DNA of 64,000 nt from Nocardia lijiangensis NBRC 108240 (GCF_001613045.1 NZ_BDBP01000043.1:1-64000), one strand, 5' to 3'. Shown: positions 1 through 8,899, counted from the stretch's first letter. Notes: a model not told the origin generated them from the letters alone. A program made the numbers and translations.

Positions 1-688
1 CCGCGCCGCGCTCCTTGGCCACGGCGGCGATCGCCGCGCCGCGCTGCCTGGCGGCGGCGGCCCACTCGGGTCCGTGGGTCTGCACGGTCTCGGCGAATTC
101 CGAGCCCCTGGTCACGGCGGTGTCGCCGAGCGACCTCGCGCGCACCGCCGCATCGTGCGCGTGCTGGCGCAGCGACTCACCGCCCGAGCCCTCGGCGGCC
201 GCGCCGAAGGGCAGCGCCGCTGAGACCGTGGCGGCCGCGTTGCGGGCTGCGCGCCTGCCGCGCCAGCCGAGCGACGGCTTGCCCTCGGTATCGGCGGCGG
301 CGATCAGCAGCCCGCCGAGCAGGCTCATGTCCTTGAGGAAGGCCGTGCGCTTGGCCGCCTTCCGATCCGGGTCCTCTTCGGCCCAGAAGTCCTGCTCGGT
401 GACGGTGGCGGGCACGACCGTCGCCGCGAGCACGAGCGAGGCGAGGCGCGGTGCCTTGCCCAGCGCGAGGAGGACGCCGCCGGAGACCTGCGCGATGGCG
501 TTGATCCGCACCACGGTGGCCGGGTCGGCGGGCAGCTTCGCGGCGACGTTGTCCGGCAGCGAACGCTCCCCGCGCTGGACGAGTGCCGCGGCGGTCTTGG
601 CGCGCGGTTCCGGATGGATCAGGGTGTCGACCCCGTCGGCGACGAAGGCGGTCGCCAGCAGTGGCCGGGCTAGTCGGCGCAGCAACAT
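1..688 (-). CDS. DoxX-family membrane protein (3' end outside window)
   Basis: The visible 229 residues begin MLLRRLARPLLATAFVADGV and hold several hydrophobic segments in the first 140 residues (about 5-25, 60-95 and 115-130), followed by a long Ala/Arg/Glu-rich helical tail. This fits the DoxX family, small four-helix membrane proteins often linked to redox or catabolic loci; its precise role is unknown. The ATG at 688 is the only sensible start, with AAAGGGTTGACGTTC just upstream. The gene runs off the left edge, so the C-terminus is missing. It is the last visible gene of the minus-strand operon that starts at 7182, which suggests an accessory role in that pathway (inference). Confidence 0.72.
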   Translation of the reverse strand, partial: MLLRRLARPLLATAFVADGVDTLIHPEPRAKTAAALVQRGERSLPDNVAAKLPADPATVVRINAIAQVSGGVLLALGKAPRLASLVLAATVVPATVTEQDFWAEEDPDRKAAKRTAFLKDMSLLGGLLIAAADTEGKPSLGWRGRRAARNAAATVSAALPFGAAAEGSGGESLRQHAHDAAVRARSLGDTAVTRGSEFAETVQTHGPEWAAAARQRGAAIAAVAKERGA

Positions 689-865
689 GAACGTCAACCC
701 TTTCCTCGATGGCTTATCGACCGGGTTCCCGTGGCATAGATCGCCAAACACCAAGATCAGCTTACCCCGGGCGCGGTCGATCCCGGGGTGACAGCGCACG
801 TCAGCAGGTCGAGGCGGACTTCGGCACCGGCCGCGGCATGCGTCGATTTCGGACCGGCGCGCCGG

Positions 866-1756
866 TCACGAACTGCGCGGCAGCGACGTGTCGGTACGCG
901 CCGCGTGCGGACGGCTCGCCCCGTGCGGACGGATCTCGGGCGCGGCGAGGAAGTCGGTGATCACGGTGGTCACCGTGGTCGGGTCCTCCACCATCGGCAG
1001 ATGGCCGCAGTCGGGGAGCACCACGCTGGTGTGCGGATGCAGTGTGCGATCCAGGACGGCGCCCGCCGAGGCCGAGAGGATGTGGTTCTGCTTGCCCCAG
1101 ATCGTGCAGATCGGCGGGAAAGCGGGCCCGGGGGTGAACTCGTCGAGGACGCGGAACGACGGGAAATCCTGCACGAGACCGTGCAGCGCTCGCAGCCTGC
1201 CGCGATCGCCCCAGTGCGCCTTGAGCCGCCGCGAATGCTGCAGGCCGAGGCGCTTGCCGCGCGCGCCGAGCTGGTTGGCGATGATCAGCGAGATCACCTT
1301 GTCGGGCAGCGCGAGCCGCTCGGCCAGCGGCGCCAGCGGCAGCTTGGCGTCCACCCAGGCCAGGCCCGCCTGTTCGCCCTTGCGCACGGTGTTGCGGGTC
1401 AGCGGGCTGACCAGCACCAGCGCGCGCACGTTCGACGGATGTGCCATGGCATAGCCGAGCGAGGTGGCGCTGCCGAGGCAGTTGCCGACCAGGATCACGT
1501 CGGCCAGGTCGTGCGCATCGAGGAAGGCGCCGAGCATGCGCACGTACTCGTCGAGCCGGTAGCCCGCGGCCGGTTGCTCCGATTCGCCGTAGCCGGGCAG
1601 GTCGAGTGCGAAGACTTCGTGATCGCGCCGCAGCACCGCCACCTGATCGTCCCAGATATGTCGCTGCGTTCCCGCGTTGTGCAGCAACACGATCGGCGGC
1701 CCGCTGCCGATGCGATCGAAGACTACGGTCCGGCCCTGGTGCGCGAAAGTCGCCAC
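866..1756 (-). CDS. alpha/beta-fold hydrolase with Cys nucleophile
   Basis: A 296-residue alpha/beta hydrolase. The oxyanion loop is at HNAG (26-29), the nucleophile elbow at G-N-C-L-G (91-95) and the catalytic-type His at DCGHLP (H252). Two key positions are unusual: the nucleophile is Cys93 rather than Ser, and where the acid residue is expected (strand 7, IWGKQNH) there is Asn224 rather than Asp. Cys nucleophiles are known in dienelactone hydrolases, but the rest of the sequence looks like a classical epoxide-hydrolase/esterase-type fold. The start is GTG at 1756 with AAGGAGG seven bases upstream. It is the fifth gene of the catabolic operon. Substrate unknown. Confidence 0.85.
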   Translation of the reverse strand: MATFAHQGRTVVFDRIGSGPPIVLLHNAGTQRHIWDDQVAVLRRDHEVFALDLPGYGESEQPAAGYRLDEYVRMLGAFLDAHDLADVILVGNCLGSATSLGYAMAHPSNVRALVLVSPLTRNTVRKGEQAGLAWVDAKLPLAPLAERLALPDKVISLIIANQLGARGKRLGLQHSRRLKAHWGDRGRLRALHGLVQDFPSFRVLDEFTPGPAFPPICTIWGKQNHILSASAGAVLDRTLHPHTSVVLPDCGHLPMVEDPTTVTTVITDFLAAPEIRPHGASRPHAARTDTSLPRSS

Positions 1757-1898
1757 GTCGCCTCCTTGCGAGTGGTGCGGCGTACGACGTGCACGCCTGA
1801 TTCACAAGGTAGACCTCTCTATGGCGTCGGGTCGACCCCCGAATCCAGGGCCATCGGACCGGTCGGTTTGCCGATGTTTCCGTGCGGAACGGACTCCG

Positions 1899-3575
1899 TC
1901 ACCCCGCGGCGTCGGAGAGCGTTTCGGCAATGCCCGCGCGAATCACCTTTCCGGTCGCGTTGCGGGTGAGTGGCGTGGTCGTGAGCCGCCAGACGGCGGG
2001 CACCTTGTAGTAGGCCAGCCGCTCCCCGGCGAACGCGCGCAGATCCGCCTCGGTGACCGTCGCGCCCTCGTTCACCACCACGAGAGCGGCGACCTGCTGG
2101 CCCAGATCGGCGTCCGGCACGCCGACGACGGCGCTCTCCTGAACCTCCGGGTGTTCGTCGAGACACTGCTCGACCTCGGTGGGATAGACGTTCTCCCCGC
2201 CGCGCAGGATCAGATCCGATCGCCTGCCGGACAACCGCAGCCTGCCCTCCTCCAGGACGCCGATGTCGCCGGTGCGCAACCAGCGATCCGAGGTGATGGC
2301 CGCCGCCGTAGCCTCGGGATCGTTCCAGTAGCCGAGCATCACGTAGGGGCTGCGCACCCAGATCTCGCCCTCGACGCCCGCGCCGACCGGCTCGCCCATC
2401 GGGTCGCGGATCTCCAGGCTCACTCCGATCACCGGGCGGCCCACCGTGTCCGGGAACGCGGCGAGTTCTGCGGGAGCGGCGATGGTGGCGGCGGTCGAGC
2501 ACTCGGTCATGCCGTAGCTGGTCACCAGCGCGGTCCGCGCGACGGGCAGCTGCTGCCGCAATCGATCTTGCAGCGCGGCCGAGGAGGGCGCGGAGTTGAG
2601 TGAGAAGGCGGCCAGCGAGGACACGTCGTAGGCGGAGAGGTCGGCCTCGAGCAGCCGAGTGGCCATGGTCGGCATCGCGCCCCAGTTGCTGATGCGCTCG
2701 CGTTCGATCAGCCGAAGCACCCGGTCGGCGTCGAAAGCGCCCTGGTAGATGACGGCCGTGTCGCCGGTGGCCATCCGCGGCAGCACCAGATTGTGCAGGC
2801 TGGCGATGTGGAACAGCGGCGAGGTGAGCAGGAAGCGCCTGCCCTTGGGGCCGCCGTCGTCCACCCCGCCCGTGAAGGCCGCCGCGAGCGCGTCGTTGAA
2901 GCGGTGGTAGTCGATGACGGCCAGCAGGTTCCGGTGCGTGTGCACCGCGCCTTTGGGCCGCCCGCTGGTGCCGCTGGTGTACAGGATGACGGCCGGATCG
3001 TCCTCGGCGACGGCCGTATCGGGCAGCTCGCCCGCCGCGAACTCGGCCACCAGGTCCGGGATGTCGCGCTCCATGGTGAGCACCGGAACGTCGACGCCGA
3101 GGCCGGCGACCTGCGCGGCCCGCTTGGCGTCCGCGATCAGCACCGAGGGCGCGGTGTGCTCGAGACCGTAGGCGATCTCGCGCGGCGCCCACCACGCGTT
3201 GTAGCCGACCGCGATCGCGCCGAGGCACTGCGCGGCCCAGAACGCCACCACCCACTCGGGGGTGTTCGCCGCGAGGATGCCGACGCGATCGCCCTTGCCG
3301 ACGCCGTAGCGGTCCCGCAGCACCCTGGCCAGCGCGCCCGCCTCGGCGGCGTGCTCGGCATAGGAGAGGCGCCGATCCTCGGTCACCAGGTAGTCGCGGT
3401 CGCCGAGCGCGACCGACGCCGCGAGCACCTCGCGCAGCGCGCGGCCCCGGTTCTTCACCACCGGCAGCGGCGCGCCGAGGACGTCCTCGACCGTCATCTC
3501 GAACGCGCCGCCCGGCCCGGTGAGCCGCCCGACGATGGTCGCTGCCAGCGCCTGCGGGTCCATGGATTTCGTCAT
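1899..3575 (-). CDS. acyl-CoA synthetase (AMP-forming, class I adenylate-forming enzyme)
   Basis: A 558-residue AMP-binding enzyme that activates a carboxylic acid to acyl-AMP and then acyl-CoA. Visible motifs: the P-loop-like YTSGTSGRPKG, the YGMTEC A5 motif, the LRTGDIG motif, the hinge GRRSDLILRGGENVYP, and the C-terminal catalytic Lys in RNATGK. The length is normal for the family. The start ATG at 3575 has GAGGA eight bases upstream. It lies 34 bp after the alcohol dehydrogenase in the same operon, so it probably activates the acid released or formed by the upstream monooxygenase/esterase/dehydrogenase steps (inference). Chain-length preference cannot be read from the sequence. Confidence 0.93.
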   Translation of the reverse strand: MTKSMDPQALAATIVGRLTGPGGAFEMTVEDVLGAPLPVVKNRGRALREVLAASVALGDRDYLVTEDRRLSYAEHAAEAGALARVLRDRYGVGKGDRVGILAANTPEWVVAFWAAQCLGAIAVGYNAWWAPREIAYGLEHTAPSVLIADAKRAAQVAGLGVDVPVLTMERDIPDLVAEFAAGELPDTAVAEDDPAVILYTSGTSGRPKGAVHTHRNLLAVIDYHRFNDALAAAFTGGVDDGGPKGRRFLLTSPLFHIASLHNLVLPRMATGDTAVIYQGAFDADRVLRLIERERISNWGAMPTMATRLLEADLSAYDVSSLAAFSLNSAPSSAALQDRLRQQLPVARTALVTSYGMTECSTAATIAAPAELAAFPDTVGRPVIGVSLEIRDPMGEPVGAGVEGEIWVRSPYVMLGYWNDPEATAAAITSDRWLRTGDIGVLEEGRLRLSGRRSDLILRGGENVYPTEVEQCLDEHPEVQESAVVGVPDADLGQQVAALVVVNEGATVTEADLRAFAGERLAYYKVPAVWRLTTTPLTRNATGKVIRAGIAETLSDAAG

Positions 3576-3609
3576 CGAATATTCCTCGTCGTTCGTACGC
3601 GGTTCGGGT

Positions 3610-4662
3610 TCACGGGATCAGCACCGCTCGCCCGCGGATCCGCCCGTCCGCCAGGCGATCGAGCGCTTCGCGGCCGTCGTCGAGCGCGAAGGTCTCGACC
3701 TCGACCCGGAGTCTGCCCGATCGCGCGAGCGCGACGGACTCGATCAGATCGGATTTGGTGCCGCCGTAGGACTTTCGTACCGTGGCGCCCCACGGCCAGC
3801 CGGGGCCGCCCGCGGGCGCCGCGGTGAGTTCCGGCGCGCCGCCGCCGAGCCCGACCATCCGGTATGCGCCGTTGGGCGCCACACACTCGACCGCCAGGCG
3901 CGCGGTCTGCTCGGCGCCGACGAAATCGAACACCGCCTCCGCGCCGCGTCCCCCGGTCAGGTCGAGGATCGCCGCGGCGGTCCCGGCGTCGGCGAGCAGT
4001 CCTTCGTCGGCGCCGCACGTGCTTGCCACGGCAAGCTTGTCCTCGCTCACGTCCACCGCGAGCACCCTGGCCGCGGTGGTGGCGGCGAGGATCTGCACCG
4101 CGACGTGACCGAGCCCGCCGACCCCGATGACGACGGCTGTCGCGCCCGGCCGCAGCTGGTCGCGCGCGCCGTCGATCGCGTGATAGCTCGTCAGCGCCGC
4201 GTCGGCGAGCGGCGCGGCCTGGGCGAAGTCCAGCTCGCCGATCGGCACGAACGCGGTCGCCGGAATGCGGATGTACTCCGCCATGCCGCCGTCGGGACCG
4301 AGCCCGGGACACGGCGGCATCGCCGTGCGACCCGCGGCAAGGCACACGTTCTCGTTGCCGCGCACGCATTCCCGGCACTCGCCGCACGACCAGCACAGGT
4401 AGACGACACCGCGGTCGCCGACCTCCCGGCCGGTCACCCGGTCGCCGATCGCCACGACGGCGCCCGCCACCTCGTGGCCGAGCGTCAGGGGATCCTCGCG
4501 CAGCCGGAACGGTATCTCCAGCACGTGCAGGTCCGAATGGCAGATGCCCGCCGCGCCGACCCGCAGCAGCAGATCGTCGGGCCCGATCGACGGCACCGGT
4601 ACCTCCCGCAACTCCAGCGTGCCGGGACCGGTCAGCTGCAGCGCTCGCATCATGGAAGTCAT
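3610..4662 (-). CDS. zinc-dependent alcohol dehydrogenase (MDR family)
   Basis: A 350-residue medium-chain alcohol dehydrogenase. The catalytic zinc ligand Cys41 (GICHSD) and GHE (G62-E64) are present. The structural zinc lobe has Cys93, Cys96, Cys99 and Cys107, and the Rossmann motif GVGGLG lies near residue 175. It oxidises alcohols or reduces carbonyls with NAD(P). The start ATG at 4662 overlaps the TGA of the upstream hydrolase (ATGA), implying translational coupling; methionines at 4653 and 4650 are weaker alternatives. In the operon it follows a monooxygenase and an esterase, which fits oxidation of the alcohol product of ester cleavage (inference). Confidence 0.93.
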   Translation of the reverse strand: MTSMMRALQLTGPGTLELREVPVPSIGPDDLLLRVGAAGICHSDLHVLEIPFRLREDPLTLGHEVAGAVVAIGDRVTGREVGDRGVVYLCWSCGECRECVRGNENVCLAAGRTAMPPCPGLGPDGGMAEYIRIPATAFVPIGELDFAQAAPLADAALTSYHAIDGARDQLRPGATAVVIGVGGLGHVAVQILAATTAARVLAVDVSEDKLAVASTCGADEGLLADAGTAAAILDLTGGRGAEAVFDFVGAEQTARLAVECVAPNGAYRMVGLGGGAPELTAAPAGGPGWPWGATVRKSYGGTKSDLIESVALARSGRLRVEVETFALDDGREALDRLADGRIRGRAVLIP

Positions 4663-5810
4663 ACCGCTCCCTCCCGCACGGCCGCGTAGGTCGCGCGTAA
4701 GTAGGCGTCGGCGCGAGCCGAGCCGAGGACGCCCGGCTCCATCTTGTTCATGGTGTAGGCGAAAGTGAGACGGTGGTCCAGGTCGTTGACCACGATCGCC
4801 CCGCCGTACCCGGCCCACCAGCAGACCCGGCCCTCGGGCACCGCGGGCGCGGTCTGCGGATGCGGCAGCCCGTAGCCGATGCCGAAACGCAGCGGCACCA
4901 GCAGCGCTTGGTCCACGCCGTCGGATTGCTGCTCGAAGATCAGGTCGATTGTCTTGTCCGACAACAGCTTCCGTCCGTCCAGCGCGCCACCGCAGGACAC
5001 CAGGGACTGCACCCTGGCCACCGAGCGTGCGTTGCCGTGACCGTTGACCGCGCCGATCTCGGCCCCTTGCCACCCGGCGGTGGCGGTCTCGGCGACGTCG
5101 AGCAGCGGACTGGTGAGGGTCTTGACCAGAATGCTGTCCTGGTCGAGCGCCGCCATGTCGAACTGCACGGCAGGCGGCGGGATCAGTGGCGCGATGCGCG
5201 GACGGTGCTCGGGCCCGGTGCCGATGTGGAAGTCGGCGCCCAGCGGCCCGGCGAGTTCCTCGGCGAAGAAATGCCCGAGACTGCGCCCGGTGAGACGACG
5301 GACCACCTCGCCGACCAGGTGCCCGTAGTTGAGCGCGTGATAACCCGATGCGGCGCCGGGCTCCCACCACGGCGGCTGGGCGGCCAGGCGCGCGGCGGCC
5401 GCCTGCGCGTCGTAGATGTCGGCCAGGTCGATCGGCGGCTGCCACCCGGAGACACCTGAGGTGTGCCCGAGGATGTGCCGAATCTCGATGCCGCCCTTGC
5501 CGTTCGCGCCGAACTCCGGCCAGTAGTGCGCGACCTTCTGGTGCACGTCCAGCTCGCCGCGATCGACGAGCAGCAGTGCGCACAGCGCGGTCATGGTCTT
5601 GCTGATCGAGAAGACGTTCACAAGGGTGTCGGTCAGCCACGGCGCAGTGCGGTCCTCGTCCAGGTGCCCGCCCCAGAGGTCGACCACCGGCTCGCCGTCG
5701 ATCGTCACGCAGATCGACGCGCCGAGCTCGGCGCCGGAATCCAGTTGGCGCTTCAGCTCCCGCCGTACGCCCTCGAAGCGATCGGCGCAGTATCCCGAGA
5801 TGTCGCTCAC
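4659..5810 (-). CDS. beta-lactamase-fold serine hydrolase / family VIII-type carboxylesterase
   Basis: A 383-residue serine hydrolase of the class C beta-lactamase/EstB superfamily. The SxxK motif is SISK (Ser68-Lys71), a Tyr general-base candidate is Y157 in SGYHALNYG, and there is no signal peptide, so it is cytoplasmic and more likely an esterase or lactonase than a penicillin-binding protein. The GTG start at 5810 lies four bases after the stop of the flavin monooxygenase, and its own stop overlaps the alcohol dehydrogenase start. This tight packing suggests that it cleaves an ester or lactone made by the monooxygenase (inference). Confidence 0.88.
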   Translation of the reverse strand: MSDISGYCADRFEGVRRELKRQLDSGAELGASICVTIDGEPVVDLWGGHLDEDRTAPWLTDTLVNVFSISKTMTALCALLLVDRGELDVHQKVAHYWPEFGANGKGGIEIRHILGHTSGVSGWQPPIDLADIYDAQAAAARLAAQPPWWEPGAASGYHALNYGHLVGEVVRRLTGRSLGHFFAEELAGPLGADFHIGTGPEHRPRIAPLIPPPAVQFDMAALDQDSILVKTLTSPLLDVAETATAGWQGAEIGAVNGHGNARSVARVQSLVSCGGALDGRKLLSDKTIDLIFEQQSDGVDQALLVPLRFGIGYGLPHPQTAPAVPEGRVCWWAGYGGAIVVNDLDHRLTFAYTMNKMEPGVLGSARADAYLRATYAAVREGAV

Positions 5811-5814
5811 GGCC

Positions 5815-7182
5815 TCACACCCGATCCAGCGCTCGGGCCGGCACCGGCAGCGCGTTCCCCGCCGCGGCCGCGCGCTTGGCGCCCCTGGCCATCTCGCGCT
5901 GCATATCGCGCACGTACGGCTCGAATTCGACCTGGATCGTGTGGCGCGGTGAGTCGTAGTAGCGGCCCGTGCGCGCGGTCTCGGCGGCGCGGATGTCCTC
6001 GCGCATCCCGTCCGGATCGGGCGGCAGATAGCGACCGGTCAGGTACGCCGCGACCAGCTTGCTCTGCTGCTCGGCGAAGTTGACCAGCGTGGGCAGCGGC
6101 TGGGCCAGTCCCAGGTAGAAGAGGTTGTCGATGCCCGGTTTCATCATCTGCTTGAACAGCGGCAGCCGATTGTCGCTGTCCGGCAACAGTTCCGGGTCGT
6201 CGAAGAACGGGAAACTGATGTGATAGCCGGTGGCGCAGACGATCACGTCTACCTCTTCCACGCTGCCGTCGGCGAAGCGCACCCGCGGCCCCTCCAGCGC
6301 GGTGATGGCGGGCTTGAACGCGATGTCGCCGCAGCCCGCGCGATGCAGGAACTCCTCGCTGGCCGAGGGATGCGCCTCGAAGGGCTTGTGATCGGGCGCG
6401 GGCAGACCGTAGAACTCCATCTCGCCGCGGAACTTTCGGACGAAGCGCTGCTTCATCTTCAGCGCGACCTTGCGCGGAATCCACGGCGGCATACGGCGTC
6501 TGTCGCCCACCGCGCCGTGCACGTATTTCGGTAGCACCCACACGCCGCGCCGGGCCGAGACCGTCAGCCGGGCGGCGAGGAAGCGCTGGGACAGCTCGGA
6601 GGCGATGTCGAGCCCGGAATTGCCCATGCCGACCACCACCACTCGCTTGCCGCGCATGTCGACCGGGTCGAACGGATCGTTGTAAGCGTGGCTGTGCATG
6701 AGCACGCCGTCGAATTCGCCAGGGTAGTCCGGCATCCGGGGATCCCAGTGGTGGCCGTTGCACACGATGAGCGCGTCGTAGGCGCGGGTGCGGCCGTCGG
6801 AGGCGGTCACCAGCCAGCGCCCGTCGGGCTGTCGCTCGGCCGCGGTGACCAAGGTGTCGAACAGGATCTTGTCGCGCAGTCCGAAATGGTCGACGTAGTT
6901 CTTGAAGTACTCGAACAGCTGCGCGTGGTGGGGGAAGTCGGGCCACTCGTCCGGCACCGGGTAGTCCTCGAAAGCCAAGCGCCACTTGGACGTATCGATG
7001 TGCAGGCTCTGGTAGCAGGCCGACATGCCGTTCGGGTTCTTGAAATACCAGTTGCCGCCGACCTCGTCGCCCGCTTCGAAACAGTCGAACGGGATGCCGT
7101 GGTCTTGCAGGCGTTTGGCGGCGGTGATTCCCGAGGGTCCCGCGCCGATGACGCAGACCCGGGGTAGTTGCTGTGAAGTCAA
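5815..7182 (-). CDS. flavin-containing monooxygenase (FMO / Baeyer-Villiger type)
   Basis: A 455-residue FAD/NADPH monooxygenase. The FAD site is GAGPSG near the N-terminus, the FMO fingerprint F-D-G-V-L-M-H-S-H-A-Y matches FxGxxxHxxx(Y/F), and the NADPH site is GMGNSG. These show an FMO-class enzyme rather than a classical type I Baeyer-Villiger enzyme. I chose the TTG at 7182 because GAGGA lies about eight bases upstream and the protein then starts five residues before the first beta strand; an open frame continues to 7293 but that extension is Arg-rich and crosses the operator. First gene of the operon and divergent from a TetR gene, so probably repressed by it. The layout recalls mymA operons of mycobacteria. 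Confidence 0.9.
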   Translation of the reverse strand: MTSQQLPRVCVIGAGPSGITAAKRLQDHGIPFDCFEAGDEVGGNWYFKNPNGMSACYQSLHIDTSKWRLAFEDYPVPDEWPDFPHHAQLFEYFKNYVDHFGLRDKILFDTLVTAAERQPDGRWLVTASDGRTRAYDALIVCNGHHWDPRMPDYPGEFDGVLMHSHAYNDPFDPVDMRGKRVVVVGMGNSGLDIASELSQRFLAARLTVSARRGVWVLPKYVHGAVGDRRRMPPWIPRKVALKMKQRFVRKFRGEMEFYGLPAPDHKPFEAHPSASEEFLHRAGCGDIAFKPAITALEGPRVRFADGSVEEVDVIVCATGYHISFPFFDDPELLPDSDNRLPLFKQMMKPGIDNLFYLGLAQPLPTLVNFAEQQSKLVAAYLTGRYLPPDPDGMREDIRAAETARTGRYYDSPRHTIQVEFEPYVRDMQREMARGAKRAAAAGNALPVPARALDRV

Positions 7183-7286
7183 AGTCGATGTCCTCGTCTG
7201 GAGCTGCCGGCGTCGGCGGGCGCCGGAGGTGACCACAGACACCGCGCGAGCCGGTCGTCGCCGAAGTGACGTAGGCAACAAATTAA

Positions 7287-7315
7287 CACTCACTAGACTG
7301 GCTGTCTAGTGAGTG
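7287..7315. promoter_or_regulatory. candidate TetR operator, perfect inverted repeat
   Basis: Arms CACTCACTAGAC (7287-7298) and GTCTAGTGAGTG (7304-7315) are perfect complements of 12 bp around a 5-bp spacer. The site lies between the divergent monooxygenase operon and the TetR gene, where an autoregulated TetR repressor normally binds. A GTG at 7309 inside the palindrome could in principle start the TetR frame, but that is less likely than the downstream ATGs. Confidence 0.8.
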
Positions 7316-7362
7316 ACAGAATGTCTATTGGAAGTGCCGACGAGACGGAGTTACCGTTCACC

Positions 7363-7989
7363 ATGCCGACCAAGTCGAACCCGGCCGGGCTCAGCCTGCG
7401 CGACGAACAGAAGCTCCAGACCAGGGCCAAGCTGCTGGAGGCCGCCAAGGAGCTGTTCGGCGCCAACGGGTATGCCGCGGTGCGGGTCGACGAGATCGCC
7501 GCCGCGGTCGGGTGCAGCCGCGCCACCTTCTACCTGCACTTCACCGGGAAGCTGGACATCCTGCGCGCGGTCGCCGCGCAATCCACCGCGCCCACCGCGC
7601 TGCATTTCTACGAGGATCTGGACCGGGTGCTCGACATCGGCACCCGCGAGGCCTTCGTCGGCTGGATGACCAGGGCCATCGCCTGGTTCCACGAGTACAA
7701 GGACCTGCTGCCCGCCTGGGACGAGGCGACCACGCTGGAGCCAGAGTTCCGCGAGATCGCCAGGCAGGGCTTCGCGGCCCTGCCCAACGCGATGACCTCC
7801 TACCTGGCCCGCTGGCCTGCCGAGCGCAGGGACGAGGCGCGGCTGCGCGTGGAACTGCTTGTCGCGCAACTGGAACGGTTCTTCACCCGATGGGCGATGC
7901 AGGGCACCATCGATGTCGACGCCGACAAAGCCGCCGAGGTGCTCACCGACATCTGGTTCCCCGCGCTGCAAGCGCCCGGCGCGACGTAG
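7363..7989 (+). CDS. TetR/AcrR-family transcriptional regulator
   Basis: About 208 residues. The N-terminal TetR helix-turn-helix covers roughly residues 18-65 (TRAKLLEAAKELF, then VRVDEIAAAVGCSRATFYLHF), followed by a helical ligand-binding region of ordinary length. I favour the ATG at 7363, with ACGGAG upstream (spacing rather long at 12); the in-frame ATG at 7321 and GTG at 7309 are alternatives. The gene is divergent from the monooxygenase operon and shares with it the palindrome at 7287-7315, so it very likely represses that operon and itself until an inducer such as a ketone or acyl compound binds (inference). Confidence 0.9.
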   Translation: MPTKSNPAGLSLRDEQKLQTRAKLLEAAKELFGANGYAAVRVDEIAAAVGCSRATFYLHFTGKLDILRAVAAQSTAPTALHFYEDLDRVLDIGTREAFVGWMTRAIAWFHEYKDLLPAWDEATTLEPEFREIARQGFAALPNAMTSYLARWPAERRDEARLRVELLVAQLERFFTRWAMQGTIDVDADKAAEVLTDIWFPALQAPGAT

Positions 7990-8143
7990 CGCCCTGCCTC
8001 GAAACCTGGGCGTAGCCCTGGGTTTGCTGGAGTGTTCGGGTTGCGGTGCGGCGGTACGAATTCGCGACGCCGTGTGAATCTGTCGGTGGCGTGCGGCATC
8101 ATCTGTGCACGCAGACATCAACGAAGACCGCTCGGAGTGCCCC

Positions 8144-8899
8144 ATGCCGTCGCCAAGAACCAAGCCCAAGCCGTTGTCCGACATCGAAATCGAGCAGATC
8201 GCCACCGAGATCGCCGGTGGCCGCCCGCCCATGGTCTGGTTCACCGCCGCCGCGGTCGGTGTGCCGGAAGGGCGTTCGGGCAAGGTGGTCGCGCTCGGCG
8301 ATCCGTCCGACGGTGACTTCCTGCAGGTGCGGCCGACCGGTTCGAAGGATGTACTGTCCTTTTCTCCGACCGAAGTGACGTTGACCAAGCCGTCGCGGGA
8401 TCGGGCGGCGACCGCACCACCCAGCCAGCCGAAGTCGACAACCAGGAAGGACTCCACCGTGACCCAGCCGTCGACCACGACGAGCGCACCGGCGCCGACC
8501 CCTAGCACCGCGCCGGTTCCCCCCGCCCCGAAACCCGTTGCACCGGTGTCGGAATCGAGCGGTCCGGGAGCGACCGCGCCCAAGCCCGCGGCTTCCCCCA
8601 AGCCGGCCAAGGCGCCCGCCGCGCGCAAGCCGAAGGCCGCCGAGGTCACGGTGACGCTGTCCGGAACGGCCGACGGCGAGTGGACGGTCGAGGTGGTCAA
8701 CGGCAAGAAGCGCTCGGTGCGCGGGCTGCCGGTGAACAGTTCGGCGGTCGCGCAGGCGGCCAAGATCCTGCATCCGGAAGTGGCCGAGGTGGTCGCCGGA
8801 ATCCTGGAGGCGGCGCGGGGCGCACAGCTGGCGAAGGTCGAGCAGTTACAGGCCGAGCTCGAGGAGGCCAGGCGGCTGCTCGAGGAACTGACGGACTGA
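8144..8899 (+). CDS. DUF6319-like protein with Pro/Ala-rich linker
   Basis: A 251-residue protein with three parts: an N-terminal module (residues 1-85) with LSDIEIEQIATEIAGG and WFTAAAVGVPEGRSGKVVAL, a Pro/Thr/Ala-rich linker (about 90-165), and a C-terminal module starting near EVTVTLSG and ending in a coiled-coil-like Glu/Leu-rich helix. This matches an actinobacterial family I recall as DUF6319; its function is unknown. A basic region (KPAKAPAARKPKAAE) could touch nucleic acid, but this is only suggestive. The start ATG at 8144 has GGAG six bases upstream; an upstream in-frame ATG at 8105 lacks a site. No signal peptide. Confidence 0.75.
   Translation: MPSPRTKPKPLSDIEIEQIATEIAGGRPPMVWFTAAAVGVPEGRSGKVVALGDPSDGDFLQVRPTGSKDVLSFSPTEVTLTKPSRDRAATAPPSQPKSTTRKDSTVTQPSTTTSAPAPTPSTAPVPPAPKPVAPVSESSGPGATAPKPAASPKPAKAPAARKPKAAEVTVTLSGTADGEWTVEVVNGKKRSVRGLPVNSSAVAQAAKILHPEVAEVVAGILEAARGAQLAKVEQLQAELEEARRLLEELTD

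Noticed and set aside
852..867. GACCGGCGCGCCGGTC palindrome at the end of the hydrolase gene as a terminator
   Set aside because: It is a perfect palindrome without a loop and overlaps the stop codon inside an operon; a chance GC palindrome is as likely.
4659..5810. Beta-lactamase (antibiotic resistance) reading of the SxxK hydrolase
   Set aside because: No signal peptide, no KTG-type third motif seen, and a catabolic operon context; an esterase is the better call.
7183..7293. N-terminal extension of the flavin monooxygenase
   Set aside because: The extension is Arg-rich, precedes the flavin strand by an unusual distance and crosses the operator; the TTG at 7182 has a good ribosome-binding site.
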